Assembly (NCBI GenBank): GCA_023396065.1 | Contig: JAEWXF010000007.1 | Span: 1 to 64,000, forward strand | DNA length: 64,000 nucleotides | Direction of reading: 5' to 3' | Source of the DNA: Methanobacteriota archaeon | GTDB taxonomy: Archaea > Halobacteriota > Methanomicrobia > Methanomicrobiales > Methanocorpusculaceae | Shown here: positions 35,658 to 44,931 of the stretch, piece by piece | How the letters are laid out: the number at the start of each line of letters is the position of its first letter | How positions within the stretch are numbered: the stretch's first letter is position 1 | Program-made: the position numbers and the translations under genes | Notes under the pieces: model-generated | Seen by the model: only the letters and a program-made list of their open reading frames with translations | What the model was told of the DNA's origin: nothing | Database searches by the model: none

Positions 35658-36884
35658 TTAGTCTGAAGCCAGTGCATCCACCGGATTCAGATTGGCTGCT
35701 TTCCATGCCGGATAGAGGCCCGACAACAGGCAGACAATAATACCAAGGCAGAGTCCGTACGGGATATACAGCAGGACCGGAAGCGTAAACAATCCTCCGA
35801 TACTCCCGAATATCAGGGAGAGGATGACTGCCGCGCCTGCAATGCTGAGGACACCGCCGATCAGCGAACCGATAAACCCGATGATCGCAGCCTCATACAG
35901 AAACATCTGCAGAACCTGTAACTTCAGTGTCCCGATGCTGCGGAGAATACCAATTTCCCGGATACGTTCATTCACACTCATCAGCATTACATTGAAGATG
36001 GAGACCGCCGCAACCACCAGAGAGATGCCGCCGATTGCCATGATAAACAAAGCAATCTGGTTGATTGATTCCTGCATCATCTCAACCATCTGCCGTGCAT
36101 CGATAATATTGACGGTATCATCGGTATCCCGGTCTGCACGACCGTTCATCTTCGACTCAATTGCTGAGATGACCGGGTCCAGATCATCCAGATTGTCTAT
36201 CATGATCATCGCTGACGAGTACAGACCTTTTGTTGTCTGGAACGTTTCATACCAGCTGTCAGTTCCAATGATCGCACTGTCGGTCGAAAACGTCAGAGTC
36301 ATTGATCCGGAGTTGGCCATGATGCCGACTACCCGGACAGAGATAGACTCGCCGCCGCGTTTGGGAATTTCCAGACGACTGCCGACCGAAAGGTCATAGT
36401 CATCGGCCAGCTGCCGTCCTATCAGAACACCGTCCGATCCGCGGGGTATCTTTCCCTCTTCAAGCGTCACCAGATCCTCGATGTCCGACGCCTGCAGGCC
36501 GTAAAGAGATGCCTGGAGTGCTTCATCTGTTCCGATCGGCCGCACCATCGCATAGCCTGAGTACATCGGAACAAGCGTGTACTCCTCGGTAACCGACTTC
36601 ACGGCAGACTCAATGTTTCGCAGGTCCTTTGTGGAAAATCCCGTAACACGTGTTCCGTCGGAGAACTCTGTTGCCTGCATCGGAGTTACGGTAATTGAGT
36701 TCGTCGAACCGGTCAGGGAGCTTGTGATGTCGGCTGAGAATGCAGCCCCGGTCATACCCATTGAGGTGATCGCAACAACACCGATGATGATACCGATCAT
36801 CGCAAGCAGACTCCGGAGAAAGTTCAGCCGGAGGTTGCGTATTGAGAGTTCAAAGATTATTGGTGAGATGATTTTTTCATTCAT
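35658..36884 (-). CDS. MacB/FtsX-like ABC transporter permease
   Basis: A 408-residue permease with one N-terminal helix (residues about 22-45). A large outside domain of the MacB_PCD type covers about 50-245, and three C-terminal helices lie at about 275-400, with the FtsX signature NERIREIGILRSIG near residue 305. It overlaps the ATPase gene upstream by 8 nt. With the ATPase and the CARDB protein it forms a three-gene operon, an arrangement common in archaea, in which the secreted protein takes the place of the bacterial MacA adaptor. Such transporters use ATP to do mechanical work on outside substrates. Confidence 0.9.
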   Translation of the reverse strand: MNEKIISPIIFELSIRNLRLNFLRSLLAMIGIIIGVVAITSMGMTGAAFSADITSSLTGSTNSITVTPMQATEFSDGTRVTGFSTKDLRNIESAVKSVTEEYTLVPMYSGYAMVRPIGTDEALQASLYGLQASDIEDLVTLEEGKIPRGSDGVLIGRQLADDYDLSVGSRLEIPKRGGESISVRVVGIMANSGSMTLTFSTDSAIIGTDSWYETFQTTKGLYSSAMIMIDNLDDLDPVISAIESKMNGRADRDTDDTVNIIDARQMVEMMQESINQIALFIMAIGGISLVVAAVSIFNVMLMSVNERIREIGILRSIGTLKLQVLQMFLYEAAIIGFIGSLIGGVLSIAGAAVILSLIFGSIGGLFTLPVLLYIPYGLCLGIIVCLLSGLYPAWKAANLNPVDALASD

Positions 36885-37563
36885 CTACTATCTCCCCGTC
36901 CCGGATGACAATTGTCCGGTCCGCGTAGGTTGCTGTGTGCGGGTCGTGGGTGACCATTACAATGGTTCTCCCTTTGGTATTCAGATCCCGAAGGAGTGCC
37001 ATGATCTGTTCACTCATTTTTGAGTCCAGATTGCCGGTGGGTTCGTCGCAGAGGAGGAGAGCAGGGTCGTTTACGAGTGACCGGGCAATGGCGACACGCT
37101 GCTGCTGACCGCCGGAGAGTTCAAACGGGGTGTGGGTCATTTTCTGCTCATCAATCCCGACCATCTGTAACAGTTCCCTCGGCCGGCCGGTGGTGTCACG
37201 CTTTCCGTACTTCAGGATCATGGGATACTCCACATTTTCGTACGCGGTCAGAAGGCCGATCAGATTGAACTTCTGAAAGATGAACCCGATCCGGTCACGG
37301 CGGTGAATTGTCAGTTCGTCGTCTGTCATATCTTTGACACTGCGGCCGCCGATGAACATATCGCCTGAGGTCGGGACGTCAAGGCAGCCGATCATGTTCA
37401 TCAGCGTGGATTTTCCGGATCCGGACGGTCCCATGATTGCAACAAACTCTCCCGGCAGAACGGAGATGGTGACGCCGTTCAGGGCATGAACATCCCCGGC
37501 CGGCATCTGATACACTTTGTAGACATCCCGCAGCTCAACCACAGGTGTTTCTGCTTCTGTCAT
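36877..37563 (-). CDS. LolD/MacB-like ABC transporter ATPase
   Basis: A 228-residue ATPase with Walker [10 protein letters not shown] near residue 42, Q-loop FQKFNLIG, signature [14 protein letters not shown] and Walker [13 protein letters not shown], then VTHD. The length and the [15 protein letters not shown] segment are typical of the MacB/LolD group. The start ATG 37563 is preferred over a frame opening at 37635 inside the neighbouring gene. It couples to the permease by an 8-nt overlap. Confidence 0.93.
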   Translation of the reverse strand: MTEAETPVVELRDVYKVYQMPAGDVHALNGVTISVLPGEFVAIMGPSGSGKSTLMNMIGCLDVPTSGDMFIGGRSVKDMTDDELTIHRRDRIGFIFQKFNLIGLLTAYENVEYPMILKYGKRDTTGRPRELLQMVGIDEQKMTHTPFELSGGQQQRVAIARSLVNDPALLLCDEPTGNLDSKMSEQIMALLRDLNTKGRTIVMVTHDPHTATYADRTIVIRDGEIVDE

Positions 37564-37573
37564 GGTTGACTCC

Positions 37574-38773
37574 TTATTTCTTCCGCAGGTCCGAAAGCAG
37601 TCCGCGTTTCCAGGCAACGGCAGCACAGCCGGCAACGGCAGCTACGGCAATTACTGCAATGATGGTGCCGAACGGATTTGAAGTGTTTCCTTGTGCAGCA
37701 GTACCGGTTGTTCCGCCCGTGACCGGGGTTGTGGCAGAACCGACACTGACTTCTACGGTTTCCTGATAGGAGTTGCCGTCATCGTCTTTGTAGTCGACAA
37801 CAAGTTCTACGGTGTTTCCTTCAGGGTTGTTGAAGGTAACTTCAAACTCTGCCAGTCCGTCCGGTTCAAGGGAGCCGACGACGTAGGATTTGTAGGGTTC
37901 GGTTGCGGTCGCTTTTGCGGTGGTAACCGTAACCGACTTGGCGTCTTCCAGACCGGCGTTGTTGACGTCGCCGCTGATGGTGTAGTAGCTGCCTGAGTTT
38001 TTGACCTCGATGTTGTTGAGGATCATTTCTGCCCGGACTTTTCGTTCACCAAGTTCGACGGGAATGCCGACTGAATTTTCGTGGAGGTTCTGACCGTTCC
38101 GGTAGGTGACATCAAAGGAGATGTCGGTCGGCTGATCGACTACGACGGTGAGTTCTGCGTCGACATACTGATCAGGTTCCAGTTTTCCGACGAAGTAGGC
38201 GGTCTGTTTGGAGGAGACGCCGTCGCCGGTGACAACGATTTCAATGCCGTTTAAGGTGTTTGCTCTGGGATTTCCGATACGCAGAGTTACCTGTTCGTTT
38301 CTGCTCTGACCGAATGCATCCGGCTGGTCGATGAGGGCAACGGAAAGCTGGGTGTCGTCAACCTGTACGGGGAATGTGTACTTCAGACTGTTGAGGCTGG
38401 CATCCAGGAAGTCAATGTAGAGGGTAGGATAGAATGTCCCGGTGGCTCCGTTGGATTTGATCGGGAATGTGAATGTCATGGTGTCTCCGGGACCAAGCAT
38501 GCCGACGGTACTGTAGGCTTTGTCGGCGGAGGAGTAGATTTCGTTTACTCCCATGATGAGAACTCTGCCGATGGAGACGGAGGTAGTGCCGGAGTTTTTG
38601 ATGGTTGCGGTGACAATTGCAGTGTCTCCGGGCATCAGAACTTCGGGATCCATGGTAAGGCTGGTTACTGCTACCTGTCCTGTGGCAGTATCGTCAGCAC
38701 TGACAGCTGCGGTTCCTGCTGCAAGAAAGAGGAAGATGGCCAGAATGCTGTACATCAGAACATTTCTTTTCAT
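37574..38773 (-). CDS. Secreted CARDB-like multidomain protein, ABC partner
   Basis: A 399-residue surface protein. It has a signal peptide at residues 1-26 (MLYSILAIFLFLAAG type core), then three or so immunoglobulin-like CARDB modules (LMPGDTAIVTATIKNSG; VTLRIGNPRAN; ISGDVNNAGLEDAKSV). A Thr/Gly linker and a C-terminal helix ending in KRGLLSDLRKK complete it. This is the COG1361 type that is regularly paired with MacB-like transporters in archaea. The stop lies 10 nt before the ATPase start. It probably stands on the outer face and interacts with the permease. Confidence 0.85.
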   Translation of the reverse strand: MKRNVLMYSILAIFLFLAAGTAAVSADDTATGQVAVTSLTMDPEVLMPGDTAIVTATIKNSGTTSVSIGRVLIMGVNEIYSSADKAYSTVGMLGPGDTMTFTFPIKSNGATGTFYPTLYIDFLDASLNSLKYTFPVQVDDTQLSVALIDQPDAFGQSRNEQVTLRIGNPRANTLNGIEIVVTGDGVSSKQTAYFVGKLEPDQYVDAELTVVVDQPTDISFDVTYRNGQNLHENSVGIPVELGERKVRAEMILNNIEVKNSGSYYTISGDVNNAGLEDAKSVTVTTAKATATEPYKSYVVGSLEPDGLAEFEVTFNNPEGNTVELVVDYKDDDGNSYQETVEVSVGSATTPVTGGTTGTAAQGNTSNPFGTIIAVIAVAAVAGCAAVAWKRGLLSDLRKK

Positions 38774-38941
38774 ATACTCACTGATTAGAGCTCATTGTAT
38801 TTAACATATTGTAAAACATTAGTTACATTATGTTCTGCACATCTGCCATATTGTCCTGTGTGAATGACATGTCATGTGCCAGCATGGAGCAGTATTTGGC
38901 TCAATCTCAATCTATAAATCAGCTGAATGTCATTGTATTTT

Positions 38942-39724
38942 ATGAAATTCTTTGTTTCGCTTGTTCTTGTGGCCTTTGTCTGTGCGGTGTGTATGATCAC
39001 GGCAGGATGTGTGACGGTGACGGGACCGGATGCAAACTCCGGGTCAGGGAATGTTTCAACCGCGCAGACCGCGGGGACTCCGAGAATTCTTGAGCCCGGG
39101 CCGGTGGTGAGTGTGGTGCCTGGCGAATGGGAGGGGTGGCTGACCCGTTCCGATGGAACGCAGGTGAAGTATTCTCTTGACTGTGAACGTGACGGCTCTG
39201 CCAAGATTGAGATTGACCAGCAGATGGGAGTGAAAGATACCGAACGAACGTATTATGGTACGTGGACGGCAATTTCCGAGACGAGTTATGTTCTGGACTT
39301 TTCATCGGCCGGTAGTTATACGCTGACGATCGGAAACGCCGGTACTGCAACACTGAAAACACCGGAGGGGGAGTCCGTGGTGATGAACCCGGATGATGAG
39401 CAGGCCAAGACCCTGGTTGTCCCGAAGGTTGAGCCGGTTGTCGGGGACTGGAAAGGATCCGTCCGGCAGGCCGACAATACGTATGTCGAGTATGATCTGG
39501 ATCTGAAGACCGGAGGCAGTGCGGAGATTGGTGTTGAGACGACAGTACCGCTCTCCTATGAAAAAGAATCAAAATACTATGGTTCCTGGACAAAATCCGC
39601 GGAGAATGTCTACAGTATTCAGGCATCCGGGACTTCGGGATACACAATGACTCTCACCGGCGCAGGAACTGCAACCCTGAAACTCTCTGATTCGTCTGAG
39701 GTCCCGCTTGTCCGGGACTACTAA
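38942..39724 (+). CDS. Lipoprotein with two GxWxG beta modules
   Basis: A 260-residue protein. The signal peptide ends in a lipobox (ITAGC, cysteine near residue 24). Two copies of a beta module follow: module 1 opens GEWEGWLTRSDGTQVKYSL near residue 62 and module 2 opens GDWKGSVRQADNTYVEYDL near residue 170. Each continues with YYG(T/S)W and ends GTATLK. The opening GxWxG and the overall size match the beta domain of the secreted paralogs at 27891 and 28515. ATG 38942 is used since it opens the signal peptide. The function is unknown. Confidence 0.8.
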   Translation: MKFFVSLVLVAFVCAVCMITAGCVTVTGPDANSGSGNVSTAQTAGTPRILEPGPVVSVVPGEWEGWLTRSDGTQVKYSLDCERDGSAKIEIDQQMGVKDTERTYYGTWTAISETSYVLDFSSAGSYTLTIGNAGTATLKTPEGESVVMNPDDEQAKTLVVPKVEPVVGDWKGSVRQADNTYVEYDLDLKTGGSAEIGVETTVPLSYEKESKYYGSWTKSAENVYSIQASGTSGYTMTLTGAGTATLKLSDSSEVPLVRDY

Positions 39725-39935
39725 TTTTTCGGTATTTTTCGAACGGGATATCGATATCCTCGGTAATGCCAGTTTTTTTCGGAGAAATAAACTGATCAAA
39801 CTCCAAAATACAAATCCCCGGTTTCCGGTCTGCGGATACACCTGATATCTGAACTCTCCCCGACGCTGCTCTGAATGCATTTCCAAAGATTTTTTCCCCA
39901 AACTCTTTATACTTCCCGAAACGATTCAGTACCCA

Positions 39936-40652
39936 ATGACCGGAGAGGAGCGGACACTGCAGGACTGGACAAAAGTTATCCTGCGGCGGCTCTGCCTCCT
40001 CACCGGTCCTCTTCTGATCTATGCGTTTCTCATCCTCATATTCTGGTTCACTTATCCGCCGGAAACCACGCTGTTCGGACCGCCGAGCCAGCAGTTTCTC
40101 GTCCTGATGGGGCTGCTTGTTGCGTATCTTGTCCCGCCCCTTGGAAAAGAAAGTATTATTCCAATCTCGCTAGGACTCGGGTATCCTGCCTGGGTGATCG
40201 TCTCCGGCATCATCCTCATGGACATGGTGACTGCGATGTTTATCGCGCTCAACTTCGATCTGCTGGAAAAAATTCCCTTCGTGGGTGGCCTTATCCGCAA
40301 GTTCATGGACGGAGCAAATGCTATCCGGACCCGTCAGCCCTGGGTTGAACAGCTGTCCCATGTCGGCCTGCTGATCTTTATGTACATCCCGCTGCAGGGA
40401 TCCGGCGCGATGAACACCACCATCCTTGGAAGACTGCTTGGAATGCAGCCGCGAATTGTCTATGCAATCGTCACCGTCGGCAGCATTCTCTCAACCCTGA
40501 CCATTACGTTTGGTGTCTCCGCCATTCTCGAACTCTGGCGGATCAATCCGGTGTATGCCGTCGCCGCTGCAGCCGCTGTTGCGGTGGTGATCATTCTCCT
40601 GGTACTGGCGTGGCGCAGATATACTGCAAAACTGGCGAGTGAGGATAAGTAA
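39936..40652 (+). CDS. COG2426-type small multidrug-export-like membrane protein (1 of 3)
   Basis: A 238-residue protein with about six hydrophobic segments, in the Sm_multidrug_ex/COG2426 family. Typical conserved parts are PLGKESIIPISLGLGYP near residue 68, LEKIPFVGGLIRKF near 110, and IPLQGSGAMNTTILGRLLGM near 150. First of three tandem paralogs on the same strand. The family name comes from weak evidence; transport has not been shown for most members. Confidence 0.8.
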   Translation: MTGEERTLQDWTKVILRRLCLLTGPLLIYAFLILIFWFTYPPETTLFGPPSQQFLVLMGLLVAYLVPPLGKESIIPISLGLGYPAWVIVSGIILMDMVTAMFIALNFDLLEKIPFVGGLIRKFMDGANAIRTRQPWVEQLSHVGLLIFMYIPLQGSGAMNTTILGRLLGMQPRIVYAIVTVGSILSTLTITFGVSAILELWRINPVYAVAAAAAVAVVIILLVLAWRRYTAKLASEDK

Positions 40653-41354
40653 ATGCCGGTGGATGTGGAAACCCTCAGACAGCGGAATCTCCGTGTCAAA
40701 ACGGCATTTACCTTGGTATTCCCGTTTTTTCTGGCCCTGGTCTTCGTTGCAGGCCTGTTTATCGGACTTCCCGTTGATCGGGCTGCCGTCCTGTTCAGTA
40801 TTCTTCTCGCCTACGTCTTTTCCCCGGCGGGAAAAGAGACACTCATTCCCCTGATGATTGTTCTCGGCTATCCCTGGTGGCTCGTTGTCGGCTGCCTGCT
40901 GATAACAGATGTCTGCTGTGCCCTGGTGGTCAGCTGGAACTTCCGGCTGCTCCTCAAAATTCCGTGGATCGGTACACAGCTGCGCAAGTGGACCGAAAAT
41001 GCAGGCAGCTATCAGGAAGCACATCCGGGTCTGGCACGTCTTGCCGGTGCCGGTCTGTTCTTCTTCACGATGGTCCCGTTTCAGGGATTCGGTACGATTA
41101 CCGGCACAATTGTCGGAACCATGCTCGGCATGAAGCCGGTACGACTGTTTCTGACGGTTGTCGGCGGGGGGTTTGTAACGTCGCTGATTCTCGCCTACGG
41201 CCTGAGTGCCCTTGCACGGATGTATACGTCCCATCCGTATCTGGTTACTATCATCGCGGTAATCCTCGCAGTGATTACCATTGCCGCATACATCTGTCTG
41301 AAAAAGTCAGCGAACAAAACCATTGCACAAAACCCCGGGTCCGGGGGACCCTGA
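40653..41354 (+). CDS. COG2426-type membrane protein (2 of 3)
   Basis: A 233-residue paralog of the two flanking genes, with the same conserved segments: SPAGKETLIPLMIVLGYP, LLKIPWIGTQLRKW and VPFQGFGTITGTIVGTMLGM. Its ATG follows the preceding stop without a gap, so it is surely co-translated. It is the most diverged copy of the three (for example, FQGFG replaces LQGSG/FMGSS). Confidence 0.8.
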   Translation: MPVDVETLRQRNLRVKTAFTLVFPFFLALVFVAGLFIGLPVDRAAVLFSILLAYVFSPAGKETLIPLMIVLGYPWWLVVGCLLITDVCCALVVSWNFRLLLKIPWIGTQLRKWTENAGSYQEAHPGLARLAGAGLFFFTMVPFQGFGTITGTIVGTMLGMKPVRLFLTVVGGGFVTSLILAYGLSALARMYTSHPYLVTIIAVILAVITIAAYICLKKSANKTIAQNPGSGGP

Positions 41355-41358
41355 TCTC

Positions 41359-42039
41359 ATGGCCAGTCCCTACTATACTCCTGATCTGAAACTCAGACTC
41401 TGCGCTACCGGAGGTATTCTTGCGGTATTTGCTCTGATGTTTCTCGTGTTCCGGCTGACGATGACGGACGTGATGTTTTACAAGTTTGCCGGATTCATGG
41501 TGGCCTATACGCTTCCCGGGTTTGGGAAAGAAAGTATCGTACCGCTTGCCATGGCGTTCGGGATTGCATGGTGGCAGATTACCATCGGAATTATCATTGC
41601 AGATATGACACTGGCAATTATTATTGCCTACAACTTTGATCTGCTGCTGAAGATTCCCCTGCTTGGCCGGCTTCTTCGCTACTTTACTGCAAAAACGAAT
41701 GAGGTTCTGCAAAAATATCTGTGGATTCAGGGACTGTCGCTCGTCGGGCTGTTTCTCTTTATGTACATCCCGTTCATGGGATCAAGTGCGATTAATACTA
41801 CCATCGTCGGGCGCCTTTTGTCCATTCGTCCCCGGGTACTCCTTACGATTGTTTTCGTCGGGAGTGTTCTCGCAACGCTGACGATGTCTGTCGGGATGCA
41901 TGTGATTATGGAGCTGTATCTGATGAATCCGGTCTATGCTGTGATTGCTGTTGTCTGTATTGTGCTTGGCGCGCTTGCGGTCTGGAAACTCTGGAAGCGG
42001 TACACTGAGAAACGGTTTCCGAAAAACGAGGAGGAGTAA
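41359..42039 (+). CDS. COG2426-type membrane protein (3 of 3)
   Basis: A 226-residue paralog with PGFGKESIVPLAMAFGI, LLKIPLLGRLLRYF and IPFMGSSAINTTIVGRLLSI. ATG 41359 lies 4 nt after the preceding stop; the longer frame from 41323 would overlap that gene and is not used. Ends KRYTEKRFPKNEEE, a charged tail expected in the cytoplasm. Confidence 0.8.
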   Translation: MASPYYTPDLKLRLCATGGILAVFALMFLVFRLTMTDVMFYKFAGFMVAYTLPGFGKESIVPLAMAFGIAWWQITIGIIIADMTLAIIIAYNFDLLLKIPLLGRLLRYFTAKTNEVLQKYLWIQGLSLVGLFLFMYIPFMGSSAINTTIVGRLLSIRPRVLLTIVFVGSVLATLTMSVGMHVIMELYLMNPVYAVIAVVCIVLGALAVWKLWKRYTEKRFPKNEEE

Positions 42040-42064
42040 CCTCTCTTCCTACAACAAAAAGAGG

Positions 42065-42394
42065 TTAGTTTCCCCCCAGATCATCCAGCCGCAGCATACA
42101 TGCTGCCATCTTCTCCCGGTTCCCGAGAGCTTCATAACATGCGGCAAGTCCGTTCAGTGAAATAATATCGTCCGGTACAAGAATCAGGGTCCGTTCAAAT
42201 GCAGCCACTGCATCGCCATAGTGTTCCAGAGACTGCAGAGACCGGGCGCGGCCGCGCCACGCATCCGGATCGTTCGGCATCAGTTCGGTCAGCTGACGAA
42301 AAGCCTCCGCGGCTTTTTCAAATCTGCCGGCATCGAGCAGCTGTTCCGCGGTAGTTTTCCAGAACACCGGATTGTTCGTCGGATGAAACGTCAT
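42065..42394 (-). CDS. Small TPR-repeat protein
   Basis: A 109-residue protein with about two and a half tetratricopeptide repeats (AEQLLDAGRFEKAAEAFRQL; PDAWRGRARSLQSLEHYGDA; LNGLAACYEALGNREKMAA). Such repeats mediate protein binding. It converges on the COG2426 cluster and sits just downstream of tRNA-Glu on the same strand. Confidence 0.75.
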   Translation of the reverse strand: MTFHPTNNPVFWKTTAEQLLDAGRFEKAAEAFRQLTELMPNDPDAWRGRARSLQSLEHYGDAVAAFERTLILVPDDIISLNGLAACYEALGNREKMAACMLRLDDLGGN

Positions 42395-42455
42395 GGTGAA
42401 AGGTATGCCGTACTGCGGGAAATAAGAAACGGTTCACGAAAAACAAAGAGAAAAG

Positions 42456-42528
42456 TGCTGATATCGGGATTCGAACCCGAGTCGCTGGCGTGAAAGGCCA
42501 GCATGATTGGCCTCTACACTATATCAGC
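42456..42528 (-). tRNA. tRNA-Glu (TTC)
   Basis: On the minus strand GCTGATA pairs with TATCAGC. The anticodon arm CTGGC-CTTTCAC-GCCAG gives anticodon TTC, and the T arm is TCGGG-TTCGAAT-CCCGA. The discriminator is A; no intron and no encoded CCA. Confidence 0.93.
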
Positions 42529-42630
42529 CCTGCTGTGCTGCTGAAGTCCAAAGGACTTGCAAGCTTGCCAATAAAGGTTAACCCCTGTAGATAAAAAGAT
42601 TATGATTCTGGTCCGTATCTTCGGATCAGA

Positions 42631-43494
42631 TTAGTATGCGTCGCCTTCGTTCCGGGTAACTTCCTGGAATGCCGGGACAAGTCTGCGGTATACCGCGCCG
42701 GGAGTGCCGTCACCAATCACGCGGCCGTCAATCTTCGTAATGGCGCAGACCTCTGCTGCAGTTCCGGTCACCATGACCTCATCAGCAGTATAGAGATCGA
42801 ACAGGCCGAGTTCACAGACCTCGTACGGAATGCCGAGTTTGTCCAGCAGCTCAAGCAGGACATGGCGGGTAATTCCCTTGAGGTTATTGATGGTCGGCGG
42901 CGTGTAGAGTTTCCCGTTTTTGACCAGATAGATGTTGTCTCCCGAACCCTCTGCAAGTTTTCCGGTCCGGTCAAGGAAGATTGCCTCGTCGCCTCCCTTG
43001 TAGTTCGCCTCAATCTTTCCGAGGATGTTGTTGAGGTAGTTTAAGGACTTGATGTTCGGCGGCAGGGAGTCCGGAGTGTTCCGGCGGACACACACCGTTA
43101 CTGCGGTCAGACCTTTCTCATACAAATCTCCGTACATCGCTCCCCACTCAGCTGCGGCACAGACCACCGTCGGAGTTGAACACCGGTGCGGGTCGAGACC
43201 CATGGACCCGATACCCCGGCTGATAATCGGACGGATGTAGGCATTCTTCAGATTGTTTTTGCGCAGCGTCTCTTTGATGATCTCGCACATCTCCTCTTTG
43301 GTTACCGGGGGAACCAGATCAATGGCTTTCGCAGAGTCATACAGGCGGTCCACATGCTCCATCAGGCGAAATACCCTGCCGTCATACGCGCGGATACCTT
43401 CGAAGACACCATCCCCATACAAAAATCCATGGTCAAAAATGGATACTGTCGCCTGTTCCTCAGGGACGAACTTTCCATTGATATAGACTAACAT
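42631..43494 (-). CDS. ilvE: Branched-chain amino-acid aminotransferase
   Basis: Class IV PLP-dependent enzyme that makes the last step of isoleucine, valine and leucine synthesis. The 287-residue protein opens [36 protein letters not shown] (residues 24-38) and [15 protein letters not shown] with the PLP lysine (near residue 155) follow, then [15 protein letters not shown] and [13 protein letters not shown] 43494 is the family start; the frame extends upstream to 43554 without support. It stands apart from the two biosynthesis operons. Confidence 0.93.
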   Translation of the reverse strand: MLVYINGKFVPEEQATVSIFDHGFLYGDGVFEGIRAYDGRVFRLMEHVDRLYDSAKAIDLVPPVTKEEMCEIIKETLRKNNLKNAYIRPIISRGIGSMGLDPHRCSTPTVVCAAAEWGAMYGDLYEKGLTAVTVCVRRNTPDSLPPNIKSLNYLNNILGKIEANYKGGDEAIFLDRTGKLAEGSGDNIYLVKNGKLYTPPTINNLKGITRHVLLELLDKLGIPYEVCELGLFDLYTADEVMVTGTAAEVCAITKIDGRVIGDGTPGAVYRRLVPAFQEVTRNEGDAY

Positions 43495-43657
43495 GATGAA
43501 TAGTATTGTGAGTGGAATCTTATAGCCCTTATTGTGATTTCTCTCTGTTTTCATCCTGGTATATATCCTGTTTTTTTCTTTACCGGCAAAACAGAGTCTT
43601 CATACGTGATCAGGACGCATATGTATGATATTATGCTGGCAGATGAGGTGACACCGG

Positions 43658-44869
43658 ATGAAGTGGGGGATAGACGGGTCGGTGTTCTCAGAACACCAGG
43701 AATTCTTCACCGGTCTGGTCACCCTTTTAATTAGTGTCAGTTTATCGTTTATTGCGGGAATCTATCTGGGATCGGTCAGCGCGGTTCTGCTGCTGATCCC
43801 GGGCCTGATGGTGCTTGTCACACCGTCAATTAACATGCGGGGAGCGATAGCCGGCATTCTGACGTCCCGTCTGTCCTCTTCCATGCACCTCGGTGCGTTT
43901 GAAGTTACCTTCGGAAAAGATACCGATCTTGGCGATAATCTGCGGGCATCTATTTTGCTGACCGTTATTATTTCGGTGTGCCTTGCAGTATTCGGCAAAA
44001 TTATCTGTATCCTGACCGGAACCGAGGTAATCGGCCTCGTTGACATGGTGGTTATCTCGGTGATCTCCGGAACGCTTGCCGGTTTGATCGTAACAATGAT
44101 CGGTGTTGTTACCTCGATTGTCTGTTACCGCAGGAGCTGGAACCTGGATATGGTCGGTGCCCCGGTGGTAACCACATTCGGGGACATGATGACCCTGCCG
44201 TTTCTGGTGGTAACGGCACTGGTAGTTATGGAACTGCCGGGCATCATGAAAACCGCCCTCAGCGTGCTGGTTCTGGTGATCATTCTCTGGACGGTTGTTT
44301 CGATGAAATGGTCAACGCAGATCATGAAAGATGTCCTGCGTGAAGGAGTCCCTCTGCTTGCACCACTGTCGCTTCTGGGAATCATCGCCGGTGTTCTGTA
44401 TACGGACGGTCTGGACAGCCTGATTGCCGCGGCGGCGGTCCTGATTCTGATGGCACCGTTTATGAACGGATGCGGTTCAATCGGAGGAATTCTGACGTCT
44501 AGGGTGGCGACGGAGATGCATATGGGTCTGGTGGACGCGGACATGATACCGTCAAAGGCGGTACTGCGGCATTTTCTGGAGAACTATGTGTATGCCCTGC
44601 TGATTCTGCCGCTGATGGGTGCTTTATCTCACCTGTCCGCGGAACTGATCGGCATCACGACCCCCGGTCTGGTGCCGATGCTGTTGTTATCGGTTATCGC
44701 AGGATTTCTGGTAATCACGGTGATGAATCTGCTCGGCTACTATACGGCTGTTCTGTCCTACCGTCTGGGGTTTGATCCGGATAACTTCGGCGTGCCAGTG
44801 GTGACAAGTTCGATTGATCTTATCGGGGCGACCGCCCTGCTGCTGGTTATGGCAGTACTGCTGATATGA
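43658..44869 (+). CDS. MgtE-like divalent cation transporter
   Basis: A 403-residue membrane protein with two copies of the MgtE/SLC41 transmembrane domain. Copy 1 has PSINMRGAIAGILTSRLSSS near residue 60, and copy 2 has APFMNGCGSIGGILTSRVAT near 270. There is no cytoplasmic N-terminal CBS domain, unlike bacterial MgtE, as in archaeal two-domain members. It probably moves Mg2+ or another divalent ion. ATG 43658 has GAGGTGA upstream. Confidence 0.87.
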   Translation: MKWGIDGSVFSEHQEFFTGLVTLLISVSLSFIAGIYLGSVSAVLLLIPGLMVLVTPSINMRGAIAGILTSRLSSSMHLGAFEVTFGKDTDLGDNLRASILLTVIISVCLAVFGKIICILTGTEVIGLVDMVVISVISGTLAGLIVTMIGVVTSIVCYRRSWNLDMVGAPVVTTFGDMMTLPFLVVTALVVMELPGIMKTALSVLVLVIILWTVVSMKWSTQIMKDVLREGVPLLAPLSLLGIIAGVLYTDGLDSLIAAAAVLILMAPFMNGCGSIGGILTSRVATEMHMGLVDADMIPSKAVLRHFLENYVYALLILPLMGALSHLSAELIGITTPGLVPMLLLSVIAGFLVITVMNLLGYYTAVLSYRLGFDPDNFGVPVVTSSIDLIGATALLLVMAVLLI

Positions 44870-44931
44870 CCGGGAGAGCGCCGGTCTGAACGTGATGTCT
44901 GCCCTGAAAAAAAGAGTAGTGCAAACTGATC

